DNA from: Fibrella aestuarina BUZ 2
GTDB lineage: Bacteria; Bacteroidota; Bacteroidia; Cytophagales; Spirosomataceae
DNA: 64,000 nucleotides
Assembly (NCBI RefSeq): GCF_000331105.1
Contig: NC_020054.1
Span: 858,001 to 922,000, forward strand
Reading direction: 5' to 3'
Shown here: piece by piece, positions 37,101-44,038 of the stretch
Layout of the letters: each line of letters begins with the position of its first letter
How positions within the stretch are numbered: position 1 is the first letter of the stretch
Notes under the pieces: model-generated
What the model was told of the DNA's origin: nothing
Database searches by the model: none
The model's input: the letters and a program-made list of their open reading frames with translations, nothing else
Program-made: the position numbers and the translations under genes

Positions 37101-37962
37101 GCACGAGCTGGCCGCTGTACTGGTTGAGCCGGTGCAGAGCCGCCGCGCCGAATTCCAGCCGGTGGCTTTCCTCAAGGAAGTGCGGGCTATTACGGAAGCA
37201 TCGGGCACGGCACTCATCTTCGACGAGGTCATCACCGGTTTCCGCATGCATCCGGGCGGGGCGCAGGCCTTGTTCGGAATTCAGGCCGATCTGGCGTCGT
37301 ACGGGAAAGTGGTGGGCGGCGGACTGCCCATCGGCATCATCGCGGGCAAGAAATCGTTTATGGACGCGCTCGATGGTGGTTTCTGGGAGTACGGCGACGA
37401 GTCGATTCCTGAGGTGGGCGTCACGTACTTTGCCGGTACGTTCGTGCGGCATCCGCTGGCACTGGCGTCGGCCAAAGCGTCGTTGCTGCATTTGAAAGAG
37501 AAAGGTCCCGCGCTGCAAAAAACGCTAACCCGCCACGCCGAAACTATTGCCGAAAGCCTCAATGCGGCCTTCACGCGCCTGAAGCTACCCCTGTTTGCCG
37601 CGCAGTTTGGCTCGCTGTGGCGCCTGAAGTGGACGGAAGACGTACCCTACGGCGAGCTGCTCTTCACGCTGATGCGGCAGAAAGGCATCCACATCTGGGA
37701 CGGCTTTCCCTGCTTCGTCACTGAGGCCCATACCGAAGCCGAGCTAGCCGCGATCCGCGACGCCTGTATCGACAGTGCCAACGAACTCATCCGCGCGGGC
37801 TTCTTCCCGATGGCCGTTACCGAAACAACCTCTGGTGCGTGGCTGGCGCACCAACCGCCTGTACCCGGAGCCCGTCTCGGGCGCGATCAGCAGGGTAACC
37901 CCGCCTGGTTCGTCCCCGATCCTGACCAACCCGGCAAATACCGACAGCTGGAAATCGCCTAG
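31174..37962 (+). CDS. Hybrid NRPS-PKS: A-PCP-KS-AT-ACP-aminotransferase
   Basis: A 2262-residue megasynthase. Adenylation domain about 20-510 (LYTSGSTG at 163; pocket by eye D-A-Q-F-I-G-V-V-W). Carrier protein Ser569 (FFELGGNS). Ketosynthase about 625-1055 with Cys798 (SACSTSL), His934 (EAHGTGT), His973 (NMGHLSQ). Acyltransferase with Ser1244 (GHSIGEF) and HAFHS at 1340, typical for malonyl-CoA. Second carrier Ser1589 (ELGLDS). A Pro-rich linker (1625-1750) leads to a PLP aminotransferase of the glutamate-semialdehyde type with Lys2045 (SYGKVVGGG). No ketoreductase is present, so the beta-keto group stays for transamination to a beta-amine. The C-terminal tail (GNPAWFVPDPDQPGKY) resembles the linker that joins such aminotransferases to a condensation domain, but the protein ends there; the partner is probably the NRPS at 18440-23821. 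No phosphopantetheinyl transferase is in the window. Confidence 0.94.
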   Translation: MQTNRPTDTSPFSATTRWFAEAQQVHQLVEAMASRYPEQPAVVIEGASQTYAELNEVANRIASQLLRQAPEAPVIGIDTTRRLSLVSQLLGILKAGKAYLPLDPTYPASRLRQLIDNAHLTHCLTDGAQNLYGELGLSVVRTDEETATDAPNPLTRTPYVCVLYTSGSTGVPKGVCLGHAGLIDLLRWEATQGPARPGSRTLQFCHLSFDASFQEIFLPLSTGGTVYLIDDSYRLDAGRLLRFMVDNAINRVFLPYVVLQYLCEAAEAQSLFPASLEEIITGGERLRITPQIRRFFTELPTATLMNVYGPTETSVWVTQYKLTGDAPNWPKLPPIGAPIANAEVLILSDTLTLLPDGEVGEVCIGGPPVALGYLNQPERTAERFIQWQHPEKGTLTLYRTGDLARYVPDDKGTRLLDFQGRADDQVKIRGNRVELGEIEVALAHLPDVQQAVAVALENEAGLKRIVAYVLMTPGQQANVADMRANLAATMPDFMLPAHIIELTDLPRTTSGKVDKLRLPKPESTRPALGTLFREPVSEQEKTIAAIWAELLQISPIGLDDNFFELGGNSLLAQKTVAQLAQRGQTLPITKLYQYPTVAGLATYLSGQGATPQKQSRQPTAARRAESGDVAIIGMAGRFPGADSVADLWDVLAEGRETVTFFTPEQIDSSIPVAVRTNPGYVRARGIIASADQFDPAFFGITPALAEMMDPQQRIFLEIAYEVLEQTGYLPQVRDEIVGVYAGSGNNTYFLNNVLPNPAQMARVGAFQAMTVNEKDYIATRTSYQLNLTGPAVSVYSACSTSLLAIAQAVESLRNGQCTVALAGGACITAPIHSGHLYEDGAMMSRDGHCRSFDADAQGTVFSDGAGVVLLKPLADAQRDGDPILAIIKGVGVNNDGGGKGSFTAPSAEGQAAAIRNAHLDGQIDPATISYVEAHGTGTPLGDPIEIDGLRMAFGEQPQRQFCAIGSLKSNMGHLSQAAGVAGVIKTVLAMQHRQLPPSLNFNVPNPAIDFGSSPFYVNDRLTDWNVEGPLRAGVSSFGVGGTNVHVVLEEAGSTGRGATGTEVVQTQSPAFTLLTWSAKSDASTAAYAEKLADALATADVVDVAYTMATTRPAYAHRQFAVVSSRDAIDPALLTKTPRVVLKQQPGEVAFVFPGQGAQYLNMGRAFYEQKPVYRQAVDACAALLEPYLDVDIRTVLFSDDEDLAAKELLKNTRYTQPALFVTNYALAQLWQSWGIEPTVFCGHSIGEFVAAHLAGVFSLADALQLVATRGQLVSACPRGSMLSVRLSAADVAPLLPETLSLAAINSHSLCVVAGPDEDIAALAQRLDKQQTPNRVLQTSHAFHSAMMDPVVDAFRAVVEKVQVQRPQKPVVSTVTGTWLTDAQATDPVYWAKHLRETVRFADALDTLFELRQPVLLEVGPGFSSTTLARQQAGTRTVVTVASLHRPTPDRTEEQAILMALGTLWQQGLTPNWDAVFAGSGGKRIPLPTYPFNRKRCWIDSPAGHMALIPTQMNVTLPTDEPIAPSSTNVPITNSDTTHTLVIPAPTDVPTPMRSEHLLDKIKTLLEDASGIDLVDLNANDTFLELGLDSLLLTQISISLRSSFGVPISFRQLSSELDTPQKVADYLDTQLPAETHQPAPAPAPVPPMGNVPTNVPTYGTTSLDPMPALPGGDSALGLIAQQLQLLARQVALMQGGMGQGAGSMRQGAATYPTAVSPAPTTPVPPLPPTPPAPRFQPAADITPEEAVELKKPFGATARIERQKTDNLTPKQQQFLADLTQTYNAKTAGSKAYTQKHRAQMADPRVVSGFRPQTKELVYPIVIKRSKGSKLWDVDGNEYIDALNGFGATMFGHQPDFIKEALHAQVENGFEVGPQHELAGEVCELFCDMTNNERAALCSTGSEAVLGTMRIARTITGRSLIVAFTGSYHGIVDEVLVRGTKKLKSFPAAAGIMPESVQNMLILDYGTDESLRIIRERAHELAAVLVEPVQSRRAEFQPVAFLKEVRAITEASGTALIFDEVITGFRMHPGGAQALFGIQADLASYGKVVGGGLPIGIIAGKKSFMDALDGGFWEYGDESIPEVGVTYFAGTFVRHPLALASAKASLLHLKEKGPALQKTLTRHAETIAESLNAAFTRLKLPLFAAQFGSLWRLKWTEDVPYGELLFTLMRQKGIHIWDGFPCFVTEAHTEAELAAIRDACIDSANELIRAGFFPMAVTETTSGAWLAHQPPVPGARLGRDQQGNPAWFVPDPDQPGKYRQLEIA

Positions 37963-37987
37963 GTACGTTAGACGGGGTACTAAATCG

Positions 37988-38185
37988 ATGAGTGGTAAAT
38001 TGCTTGTTTTAGGTGTCGGCTTGGTGTGCCTACTTGCCTCTTTCTGGATAAGGGAGACATTTTCGGTTCAACTTGCCGATACCTATTACGTCCTTGGTTG
38101 GGGAGCCGTTTTGCGTGGTGCCGGTCTTTTATGCTGCTTGGTAGGCTTGCTTTCCTTTTTGCGGAATTGGCTGGTCAAGCGCTAA
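37988..38185 (+). CDS. Small membrane protein, unknown
   Basis: A 65-residue protein with two hydrophobic helices (about 4-20 and 37-58) and a basic C-terminus (LRNWLVKR). The ATG at 37988 is 25 bp after the synthetase stop, so it may be translated from the same message. No motif is recognised. Its size and location would fit an accessory membrane protein of the pathway, but a chance frame is possible. Confidence 0.4.
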   Translation: MSGKLLVLGVGLVCLLASFWIRETFSVQLADTYYVLGWGAVLRGAGLLCCLVGLLSFLRNWLVKR

Positions 38186-38334
38186 CAATGAGCCTAGTAG
38201 ATCCCAAACTTTGTTGAGAAGTCGGGATTAGAGCACTCAATGGCAGATCGGTATTGGCTAGGAACGGATTAGTAAGCGGTAATCACTGGCTGTCAGTGTT
38301 TTGCGATATTGCTATTCCTTGCCCAATCAGCATT

Positions 38335-38892
38335 ATGACAACCACCCAACACCTGCTGCATGATGTCGGTCTTGCCCGTCAGCGTTACCTCGATGCGGTA
38401 GCCAATCTAGACGAGGCAGCGGCGCAGTGGAAACCGGCCCCTAGTCGGTGGAGCGCCGTCGATATCACCGAGCACCTGTTTTGGGCGGAGCAGGGCGGTA
38501 TCCTGGGCATGTGGAAAACCCTGCTGGGTATCCGGGCGGGGACGGTGAGCTACGAAGGTGTCGGCCCGAACGATGGGTTGTCCATCGAAGAGGTGATCCG
38601 GCGAACGTGGCAGGAAAACGAACGGGTACCAGCGGTCGCGGCCCCGCGTATGGGTGGGCCGTTGGCCTACTGGGCGTCGGCGCTGCACGGCCTGCAAGCC
38701 AGCCTGGCCGACTTCTGCGCTATTCTCCAGGAAGACGACTTACTGCGAAAAGCCCATCCGCACCCCATTTCGGGCTCCATGACGTTCGGGCAGCGGCTCG
38801 AATTCCTGCGCTTCCACATAGACCGGCATCGCTCGCAGGTCGAAGCGTTGACGTTGCTATGGGCCGCGCAGGATATCCATCAATCTACCTAA
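38335..38892 (+). CDS. DinB-like four-helix protein
   Basis: A 185-residue cytoplasmic protein of the DinB/YfiT-like metalloenzyme fold. The ATG at 38335 precedes TTTQHLLHDVGLARQRYLDAV, the first helix of the fold; the upstream extension to 38254 is unlikely. The three expected metal-binding histidines are plausible: one in DITEHLFW and two in FHIDRHRSQV. Proteins of this fold include thiol-dependent S-transferases and many of unknown role. A second, secreted DinB-like protein is encoded at 62601-63224. Confidence 0.8.
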   Translation: MTTTQHLLHDVGLARQRYLDAVANLDEAAAQWKPAPSRWSAVDITEHLFWAEQGGILGMWKTLLGIRAGTVSYEGVGPNDGLSIEEVIRRTWQENERVPAVAAPRMGGPLAYWASALHGLQASLADFCAILQEDDLLRKAHPHPISGSMTFGQRLEFLRFHIDRHRSQVEALTLLWAAQDIHQST

Positions 38893-38904
38893 CTCAACAG
38901 GGCC

Positions 38905-39129
38905 ATGACCATTGTCAAACAGGGTAATCTACAAGGGCAGTTTAGCGGTTTTCGTAATCGGGAAACGGTGTTTGTGTTCAGCGATGGCGAGCGCTGGCAG
39001 CAGGATGAATACTGCTACGTCGATCACTCGGTGTATCGCCCGCATGCCACCGTCAGTCAGGAAGGGAGCGCGTATTACCTTCATGTAGCTGGAGTCGCCG
39101 AAAAAGTGCGGGTCGTGAAGCGATATTGA
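38905..39129 (+). CDS. Small conserved-looking protein, unknown
   Basis: A 74-residue soluble protein (GRF/GQFSGFRNRETVFVFSDGERWQQDEYCYVDHSVYRP...YLHVAGV) predicted to be mostly beta strand. I recall similar short proteins in Bacteroidota and Cyanobacteria, without known function. It begins 13 bp after the DinB gene, so the two are probably co-transcribed. Confidence 0.6.
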   Translation: MTIVKQGNLQGQFSGFRNRETVFVFSDGERWQQDEYCYVDHSVYRPHATVSQEGSAYYLHVAGVAEKVRVVKRY

Positions 39130-39494
39130 GGCATCTACCCGCACCCTTCTATATGCCAGTACCTGATCTAACCTGGCTTTGTGGTCTGCGCGGTGCGCCC
39201 ACGGGTTGGCACGGACCGGGCAGAGGCGGGCGTTGAAGTGCGCAAAAGGGTAGTACAGGCGTACTACGATCCCTTAAATTCGTTAGGGTTGGCCGAGAAG
39301 GACACCTGCCAATCGGCCTGTATATCGCGGAGGTGAAATAAGATAGTGACCAGGTGGCCCATATGTCCGTCAAGAACTTATGGGGCTGTCAGACTAGACG
39401 CTATAGTGGATGCTAAGCGTATGCCGTCAACTCAGAACGGTTCACCAGTAGGCAATGCCAGCAGCCATACTACTAGTTGTTCAGCCCGCTAACT
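39130..39494. other. Intergenic region, no gene seen
   Basis: About 365 bp with no credible open reading frame. It contains the small inverted repeat GTAGTAC-AGGC-GTACTAC (39250-39267) and a half match to a sigma-54 element (TGGCACG at 39207 but GGGCA at the -12 position), which I do not accept. It is the leader region of the acyltransferase gene. Confidence 0.4.
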
Positions 39495-40169
39495 ATGAGC
39501 ATTAAAGAGTATATCGTACAGAAACCGGCCCTGAAGCGCTTCATGCTGTATGCGCTGGTACATCCCCGCAAAGCCAGGCCGCGCCGGTGGGTGAGTTGGT
39601 TTGTGAACCCATTCGTGCATCGTCATCACCGCACGGCCCAGATTCAATGGCGGGCGCGGTTAGATGTGCTGCCATTCAATACATTCAGACTTGGGGCGCA
39701 GTCGATCATCGAAGATTACTGCCTGGTAAACAATGGAGTAGGGTCTGTAGAGTTTGGAGACTCCTGCTTATTGGGAGTCGGCTCTACCGTAATTGGTCCT
39801 GTGTGTTTTGGCAACAATGTCATGACCGCCCAGCATGTGGTGCTGTCGGGCCTCAACCACGATTATGAGCGCATCGACGTACCTATCAAGAATCAACCCG
39901 TCTCGACGCGCCCCATTGTGGTGGAAGACGACTGCTGGATTGGGGCAAACGCCGTTGTGGTGGCGGGCGTAACCATCGGTCGGCATTCGGTGGTAGCGGC
40001 GGGAAGCGTTGTTACCCGCGACGTGCCGCCGTTTTCCGTCGTTGGCGGTAACCCGGCCCGGCTGCTCAAACAGTACGATGAAGCGTTGGGCCGTTGGGTC
40101 TCGACAAAAGGAAGGAGTGACGTGAACGCAGCGGGTAGCGTAACGACCCACTCACAAGCTAGTTCATAA
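39495..40169 (+). CDS. Hexapeptide-repeat acyltransferase
   Basis: A 224-residue left-handed beta-helix acyltransferase of the WcaF/serine-acetyltransferase type. Hexad repeats (SVEFGDSCLLGVGSTVIGPVCFGNNVM; then IVVEDDCWIGANAVVVAGVTIGRHSVVAAGSVVTRDVPPFSVVGGNPARLL) and His in SGLNHDY are typical and place it among sugar or polysaccharide O-acetyltransferases. I prefer the ATG at 39495 to the TTG at 39477. Its 3' end overlaps the convergent glycosyltransferase by 11 bp. Probable role: acetylation of a sugar in the polysaccharide repeat. Confidence 0.88.
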   Translation: MSIKEYIVQKPALKRFMLYALVHPRKARPRRWVSWFVNPFVHRHHRTAQIQWRARLDVLPFNTFRLGAQSIIEDYCLVNNGVGSVEFGDSCLLGVGSTVIGPVCFGNNVMTAQHVVLSGLNHDYERIDVPIKNQPVSTRPIVVEDDCWIGANAVVVAGVTIGRHSVVAAGSVVTRDVPPFSVVGGNPARLLKQYDEALGRWVSTKGRSDVNAAGSVTTHSQASS

Positions 40170-41352
40170 TCAACTTACCCGATAATACCTGCTCAAAGAC
40201 AGCTTCAAATTCTTTGGCTCGGTGCGCCCATGAGTTGGCGCGGGCCATATCGATACGCGCCTGAATGCGTTCCGGCGATTGGTCGGTCAGCGCGTGGCGA
40301 AGGGCGTTGGCGAACGCTTCGGGCGTTTCAGCCATACTGACGATTCCGGTAAAATCGTCGAGAATGGAAAAGGGCGTTGATACAACGGGCAGGCCGCCCG
40401 CCAGGTATTCATTAATTTTCAGGGGGTAGATGGTGTACGTGTGGGGATTACACACGAACGGAATCATGGTGGCCGACCACCCCGCCAGGAGCGTGGGTAA
40501 TTGTTCGGGCTTGTGTGGCGGCGTGAAGGTTACGTTCGGATACGTACCCAGCCGGCTTGTGATCGTCGGCTCTCTGACCTCGCCAACAAACTGAAACGTC
40601 ACGTCGGGCATGGTTTTGACGCAGTGCTCTACCAGATCGATGTCCACGCGGCTGTCGGCGGAACCCAGGTAACCCACTACGGGGCGGGTGGGCGGATGTT
40701 GGTCGATCAGCGCACGTACCTGATGAAACAGCTCAAAATTGACCCCATTTTTCACGCAAAACGCATTGGCCTGTAGCTCCGATTTTTTCTGAAGCAGCGC
40801 TTCTGACGTAGTCACAACCGCATCGACGCGGCGGAGAAATTCGCGTTCATAACGCAGGCCATGCTGCCGCATCCAGGGGGCCGCTGCCATTTCGTCAAAG
40901 CAGTAGTAGATGGTGGCCGCTTCGTTCAACTGACCCAGCATCGGTACGCCCAAAACCGGATGAAAACCATTAATGACAATCGGGTTCCGGAAGCCCAACT
41001 GATTCATGACGCCCCGCATACCTGCCAGCAACCGCGTCATGTTTAGCGAGTGCAGCCGGTCGTGGGCGGCGGTAGGTAAGGCGTTGATTGGCAACATCAT
41101 AGGCGGTTGCCACACGTGCACGGTGCTGCCCTGCTCGCCGGGTTTGGTCGTTAGTGGGCTTTCCAGCCGGGCAATTTTCCGCACAGGTACGTCTTTCTGG
41201 CGGCCCAGCGCGCCCATCAACCAGTCTTTGGCGGTATGCTGGTAATCAACATACAGAACGCGGTGCCGAACGGCCAACTCGCAGCACAACTGCACAATGG
41301 CTTTCTGATAATCGCCTTCCCAAGTGGTCTGACCTACGCAAATAATATCCAT
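40159..41352 (-). CDS. Group 1 glycosyltransferase (GT-B)
   Basis: A 397-residue cytoplasmic glycosyltransferase. The C-terminal Rossmann domain shows VVGYLGSADSRVDIDLVE and the nucleotide-sugar-binding segment IYPLKINEYLAGGLPVVSTPF, which contains the K-x-x-E-Y pattern of GT4-like enzymes. The ATG at 41352 (MDIICVGQTTWEGDY) gives the usual first strand; the frame to 41364 begins with TTG. It should add a sugar to the lipid-linked repeat. The last gene of a minus-strand run (45235 to 40159) with the polymerase and two GT2 genes. Confidence 0.85.
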   Translation of the reverse strand: MDIICVGQTTWEGDYQKAIVQLCCELAVRHRVLYVDYQHTAKDWLMGALGRQKDVPVRKIARLESPLTTKPGEQGSTVHVWQPPMMLPINALPTAAHDRLHSLNMTRLLAGMRGVMNQLGFRNPIVINGFHPVLGVPMLGQLNEAATIYYCFDEMAAAPWMRQHGLRYEREFLRRVDAVVTTSEALLQKKSELQANAFCVKNGVNFELFHQVRALIDQHPPTRPVVGYLGSADSRVDIDLVEHCVKTMPDVTFQFVGEVREPTITSRLGTYPNVTFTPPHKPEQLPTLLAGWSATMIPFVCNPHTYTIYPLKINEYLAGGLPVVSTPFSILDDFTGIVSMAETPEAFANALRHALTDQSPERIQARIDMARANSWAHRAKEFEAVFEQVLSGKLIMN

Positions 41353-41439
41353 AGTGTGTTTCAATGCACGACGTACAATGACTAAGCGCTAAACCGCAGG
41401 CATTAGTGTTAAACGTATGTTATTAGGCCGCTGCCTACT

Positions 41440-41471
41440 CATTGCCCATCGTACACTAACCATTGTACATT
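41440..41471 (-). repeat. Possible degenerate relative of the 52.3/57.1-kb repeat
   Basis: Read on the minus strand, this stretch between two polysaccharide genes contains GTGTACGATGGGCAATG, which matches 15 of 17 positions of a segment in the arm of the repeat at 57109. An inverted partner is only partly recognisable (GTACAATG at 41373-41380 against CATTGTAC at 41461-41468). Low confidence. Confidence 0.3.
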
Positions 41472-42918
41472 AGCCTTTATCCCATCGGTTGGCTGAGGCG
41501 AAGAGCATAGTATTAATATAAAGCATGGTGCTCGTCGGGAACTGCCCCAAAATGGGATTGGAATAACTCACGACGCATATACCGATGAATTCGCATAGCA
41601 GGACGAGCATCAGGGTGATCGTATTCGGGTCTTTAAGGTGCCAGAGTCGCCAGATGCCCGTCAGGATAATGCCCGCCAGCATGAACAGATACACCCCTAA
41701 CCCAACAACGCCCGTTTCGATCCAAAGCTGTACGTACCAGCTGTCGGGCGGAATTTGGGCGGCCCAGTGCCAGGGCGAGAAACGTACCCCGGCCCCCGAC
41801 GAACTACCGATACCCGTTCCGAAGGGTAGATCGGCCAGATAATGCTTGAGCCGTTCCTGGTTTTCGAGCCGCACCAAAAACGATTCATCCTGGGTGGGCC
41901 GCAACGCCGTCCGGATACGGTAAATCTGATACACGCTGTCGCCGATATGCGTGTAGAGCAAAATGGCCAGAATGGGTATGCCCACCATGGCACTGTATAG
42001 GATGGGCGCGAGCTTGCGCTGTAGGACCAGAAACGCACCAAAGCCACCCAGCAAGACAAATAACGCCGAGCGCGTACCCGATACGGCATAGCCCCAGAAG
42101 ATAAACAAAGCCAGTGCCAGGTACACGAGTCGGTAGAACCACCGCTTTTCAGCCATGAACAGGATGATGCAGACAAGGCTAACGCCCGCCATTTCGGAGC
42201 CAAACTGGCCGGCGTCGGAATAGAACGAGAAACTCCGAAGCTGCCCCCAAAGGATGTGCGTCCGGGCGGCCCCCGCCATTAGCCAGTTCATCTCTGACTG
42301 CTCCAGGTCGCGCAGGCCGATAACGTGGCCGTACTGCTGTTTAAAGCCCCAGAAAGCGGCCAGAACCGACCAGCCAATCCAGGTCTTCACCAGTAGCCAG
42401 ACATCGTCGCGGGTGATAGGGTTGACCAGCACGATGAACGACAGAAACACCCAACTGAGCGAAAACGACCGGGCGTGGTAGAACCAGGCGGGTGGGTAAG
42501 GCGAGTTGGGGTTGAAATACTCCAGAATCGTATAGAACAGCCAGATCAATACGCAGAAAAAGGCGGGGTTCTTCAGCCGGTGCCAGGCCATGCGCCGTGC
42601 GTTGAGCAACGTACCCACGAAGGTGAGCATGAGCAGCCCATCGAGTCCTAACCCAACCTGAACGTCGGTATCCAGAAACCGGACGGCGCCAATCAGAAAG
42701 CTAAGGTTGGCATACAGATAAACGCCGATCTTAGGCTCCAGCAGTACGGCCAGCAGTACGGCTATGCCAATAGGTATGGCAATAACCGCCAGCCCACCCA
42801 TAATACCCATCTTGGCGATGAGCACCCCCGCCAAAAAAGCCATACCAATGCCCATCCCCCCATAGACCCAGGGATTGTAGCGCCAGCGGCTCAGGAAAAG
42901 GGAGATGGATTCGGGCAT
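41470..42918 (-). CDS. O-antigen polymerase/ligase family protein
   Basis: A 482-residue inner-membrane protein with about eleven or twelve hydrophobic helices and a large periplasmic loop (about residues 320-400, containing RIRTALRPTQDESFLVRLENQERLKHYLADLPFGTGIGSSSGAG and PPDSWYVQLWIETGVVG). This loop pattern, with Arg and the D.WY.....E.G segment, is that of Wzy/WaaL-type polymerases. It should polymerise or ligate lipid-linked repeat units at the periplasmic face. No Wzx flippase gene is in the window. Confidence 0.82.
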   Translation of the reverse strand: MPESISLFLSRWRYNPWVYGGMGIGMAFLAGVLIAKMGIMGGLAVIAIPIGIAVLLAVLLEPKIGVYLYANLSFLIGAVRFLDTDVQVGLGLDGLLMLTFVGTLLNARRMAWHRLKNPAFFCVLIWLFYTILEYFNPNSPYPPAWFYHARSFSLSWVFLSFIVLVNPITRDDVWLLVKTWIGWSVLAAFWGFKQQYGHVIGLRDLEQSEMNWLMAGAARTHILWGQLRSFSFYSDAGQFGSEMAGVSLVCIILFMAEKRWFYRLVYLALALFIFWGYAVSGTRSALFVLLGGFGAFLVLQRKLAPILYSAMVGIPILAILLYTHIGDSVYQIYRIRTALRPTQDESFLVRLENQERLKHYLADLPFGTGIGSSSGAGVRFSPWHWAAQIPPDSWYVQLWIETGVVGLGVYLFMLAGIILTGIWRLWHLKDPNTITLMLVLLCEFIGICVVSYSNPILGQFPTSTMLYINTMLFASANRWDKG

Positions 42919-43005
42919 ACAATGAGCTTTTGCGTTTTCAGTTTTGAGCGTTCAGATGGCGTGCTTGCCGATAAACTGACGACTCGAAACCTAAAACTAC
43001 GAAAC

Positions 43006-43902
43006 TTAAACCGGTGAAGCCGTTCCGTTCCAGACGTTCCAGACGGTGGCATCGACGAAAGCTTTGGCGTGTTTCCACTGACCTTTCAGCAAATACGAGG
43101 CCATGTGCTTGGGTAGTACGGCGGTAGCAAAAAAACCGTAAAAAATAAGCCGTTGCGCCAGCGAACCGTGCCGTCGGATAAACAGAATGCGGTTGCGGGT
43201 GAGGTAGTAGGTCCGTAGCGTGCTCTCGCGCCCCACCGACGCCGACTCTTTGTGCCAGATGGTCGCCGTGGGCTGGTACTGAATCAGGAAACCGGCGTCG
43301 CGGATGCGCTGCGACCAGTCGAGCTCTTCGTAATACAGGAAAAACCGATCGGCAAACCGACCGACCCGTTCCACGACCGCCCGGCTGACGAGCATGGCGC
43401 AGCCGTGGGCGAAGGGTGTATTGGCGGGAGCGTCGAACTGCGGGCCATCGGGCTGGTTGAACCCCACCAGATGCGCCGTACCCGTGTACATGTTCATGGG
43501 TCCGTATCCGGCGAACTGCACCAGATTGGGCGCGTCGAAGAAGCGAATTTTAGGGCAAACCACCCCGACCTGCGGATTGTGCATAAACGGCTTCAGCAGT
43601 TCGTCGAGCAGGTTGGGTTCCAGCTCGGTATCGTTGTTGACGATGAAGAAATAATCGCCCTTTGCCGCCTCGATGCCGAGGTTATTGCCCCCGGTAAAGC
43701 CCAGGTTTTTCTCGCTCCGCACTAGCCGCACGAACGGGTACGTACCTAGATCGACCTGCGTACTCAGCGCGGGTGATGACGCGTTGTCGACCACAATCAC
43801 CTCGACGTTTGGGTACGTTAGGTGGCGAACCGAGTCGAGAAACAACCGCGTCATCTCGGCCTGATTGTAGTTGATCGTAATGAGCGAAATAAGTGGAAGC
43901 AT
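43006..43902 (-). CDS. Family 2 glycosyltransferase (rhamnosyltransferase-like)
   Basis: A 298-residue GT-A enzyme. The chain starts LISLITINYNQAEMTRLFLDSV, has VIVVDNASS, GFTGGNNLGIEAAKGDYFFIVNNDTELEPN (the DxD region) and later FFLYYEELDWSQRIRDAGF with the acidic ED of the acceptor site. This is the pattern of WbbL-type rhamnosyl/other hexosyl transferases. Probably adds a sugar in polysaccharide assembly. An imperfect palindrome lies immediately upstream. Confidence 0.9.
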   Translation of the reverse strand: MLPLISLITINYNQAEMTRLFLDSVRHLTYPNVEVIVVDNASSPALSTQVDLGTYPFVRLVRSEKNLGFTGGNNLGIEAAKGDYFFIVNNDTELEPNLLDELLKPFMHNPQVGVVCPKIRFFDAPNLVQFAGYGPMNMYTGTAHLVGFNQPDGPQFDAPANTPFAHGCAMLVSRAVVERVGRFADRFFLYYEELDWSQRIRDAGFLIQYQPTATIWHKESASVGRESTLRTYYLTRNRILFIRRHGSLAQRLIFYGFFATAVLPKHMASYLLKGQWKHAKAFVDATVWNVWNGTASPV

Positions 43903-43911
43903 GAAAAAAGA

Positions 43912-44036
43912 GAATGGAACGCGGATGGAGTGGATTATTGAGATTTGCGCGGATGTACATGCATGGGTTGGCGTAGTCTCTGGATTACCAAAGAATCCGT
44001 GTAAATCTTGATAGTCCGTTCATCCGTGTTCCATTC
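43912..44036. repeat. Long imperfect inverted repeat between two glycosyltransferase genes
   Basis: Arms of about 43 nt at each end of 43912-44036 pair with roughly ten mismatches. The outermost 8 nt (GAATGGAA and complement) are perfect. The wording GGAACGCGGATGG resembles the palindromes at 15088 and 46903. It fills nearly the whole gap between the two GT2 genes. Confidence 0.55.
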
Positions 44037-44038
44037 AT

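Noticed and set aside
37988..38185. A further carrier or docking gene after the synthetase
   Set aside because: The small protein has two membrane helices and no carrier-protein serine motif.
39207..39222. Second sigma-54 promoter
   Set aside because: The -24 part TGGCACG fits but the -12 part is GGGCA instead of TTGC, so the site is not convincing.
39149..39373. Small gene on the minus strand in the 39130-39494 gap
   Set aside because: The translated sequence is Pro/Arg/Ser-rich with no resemblance to a real protein and has no plausible start context.
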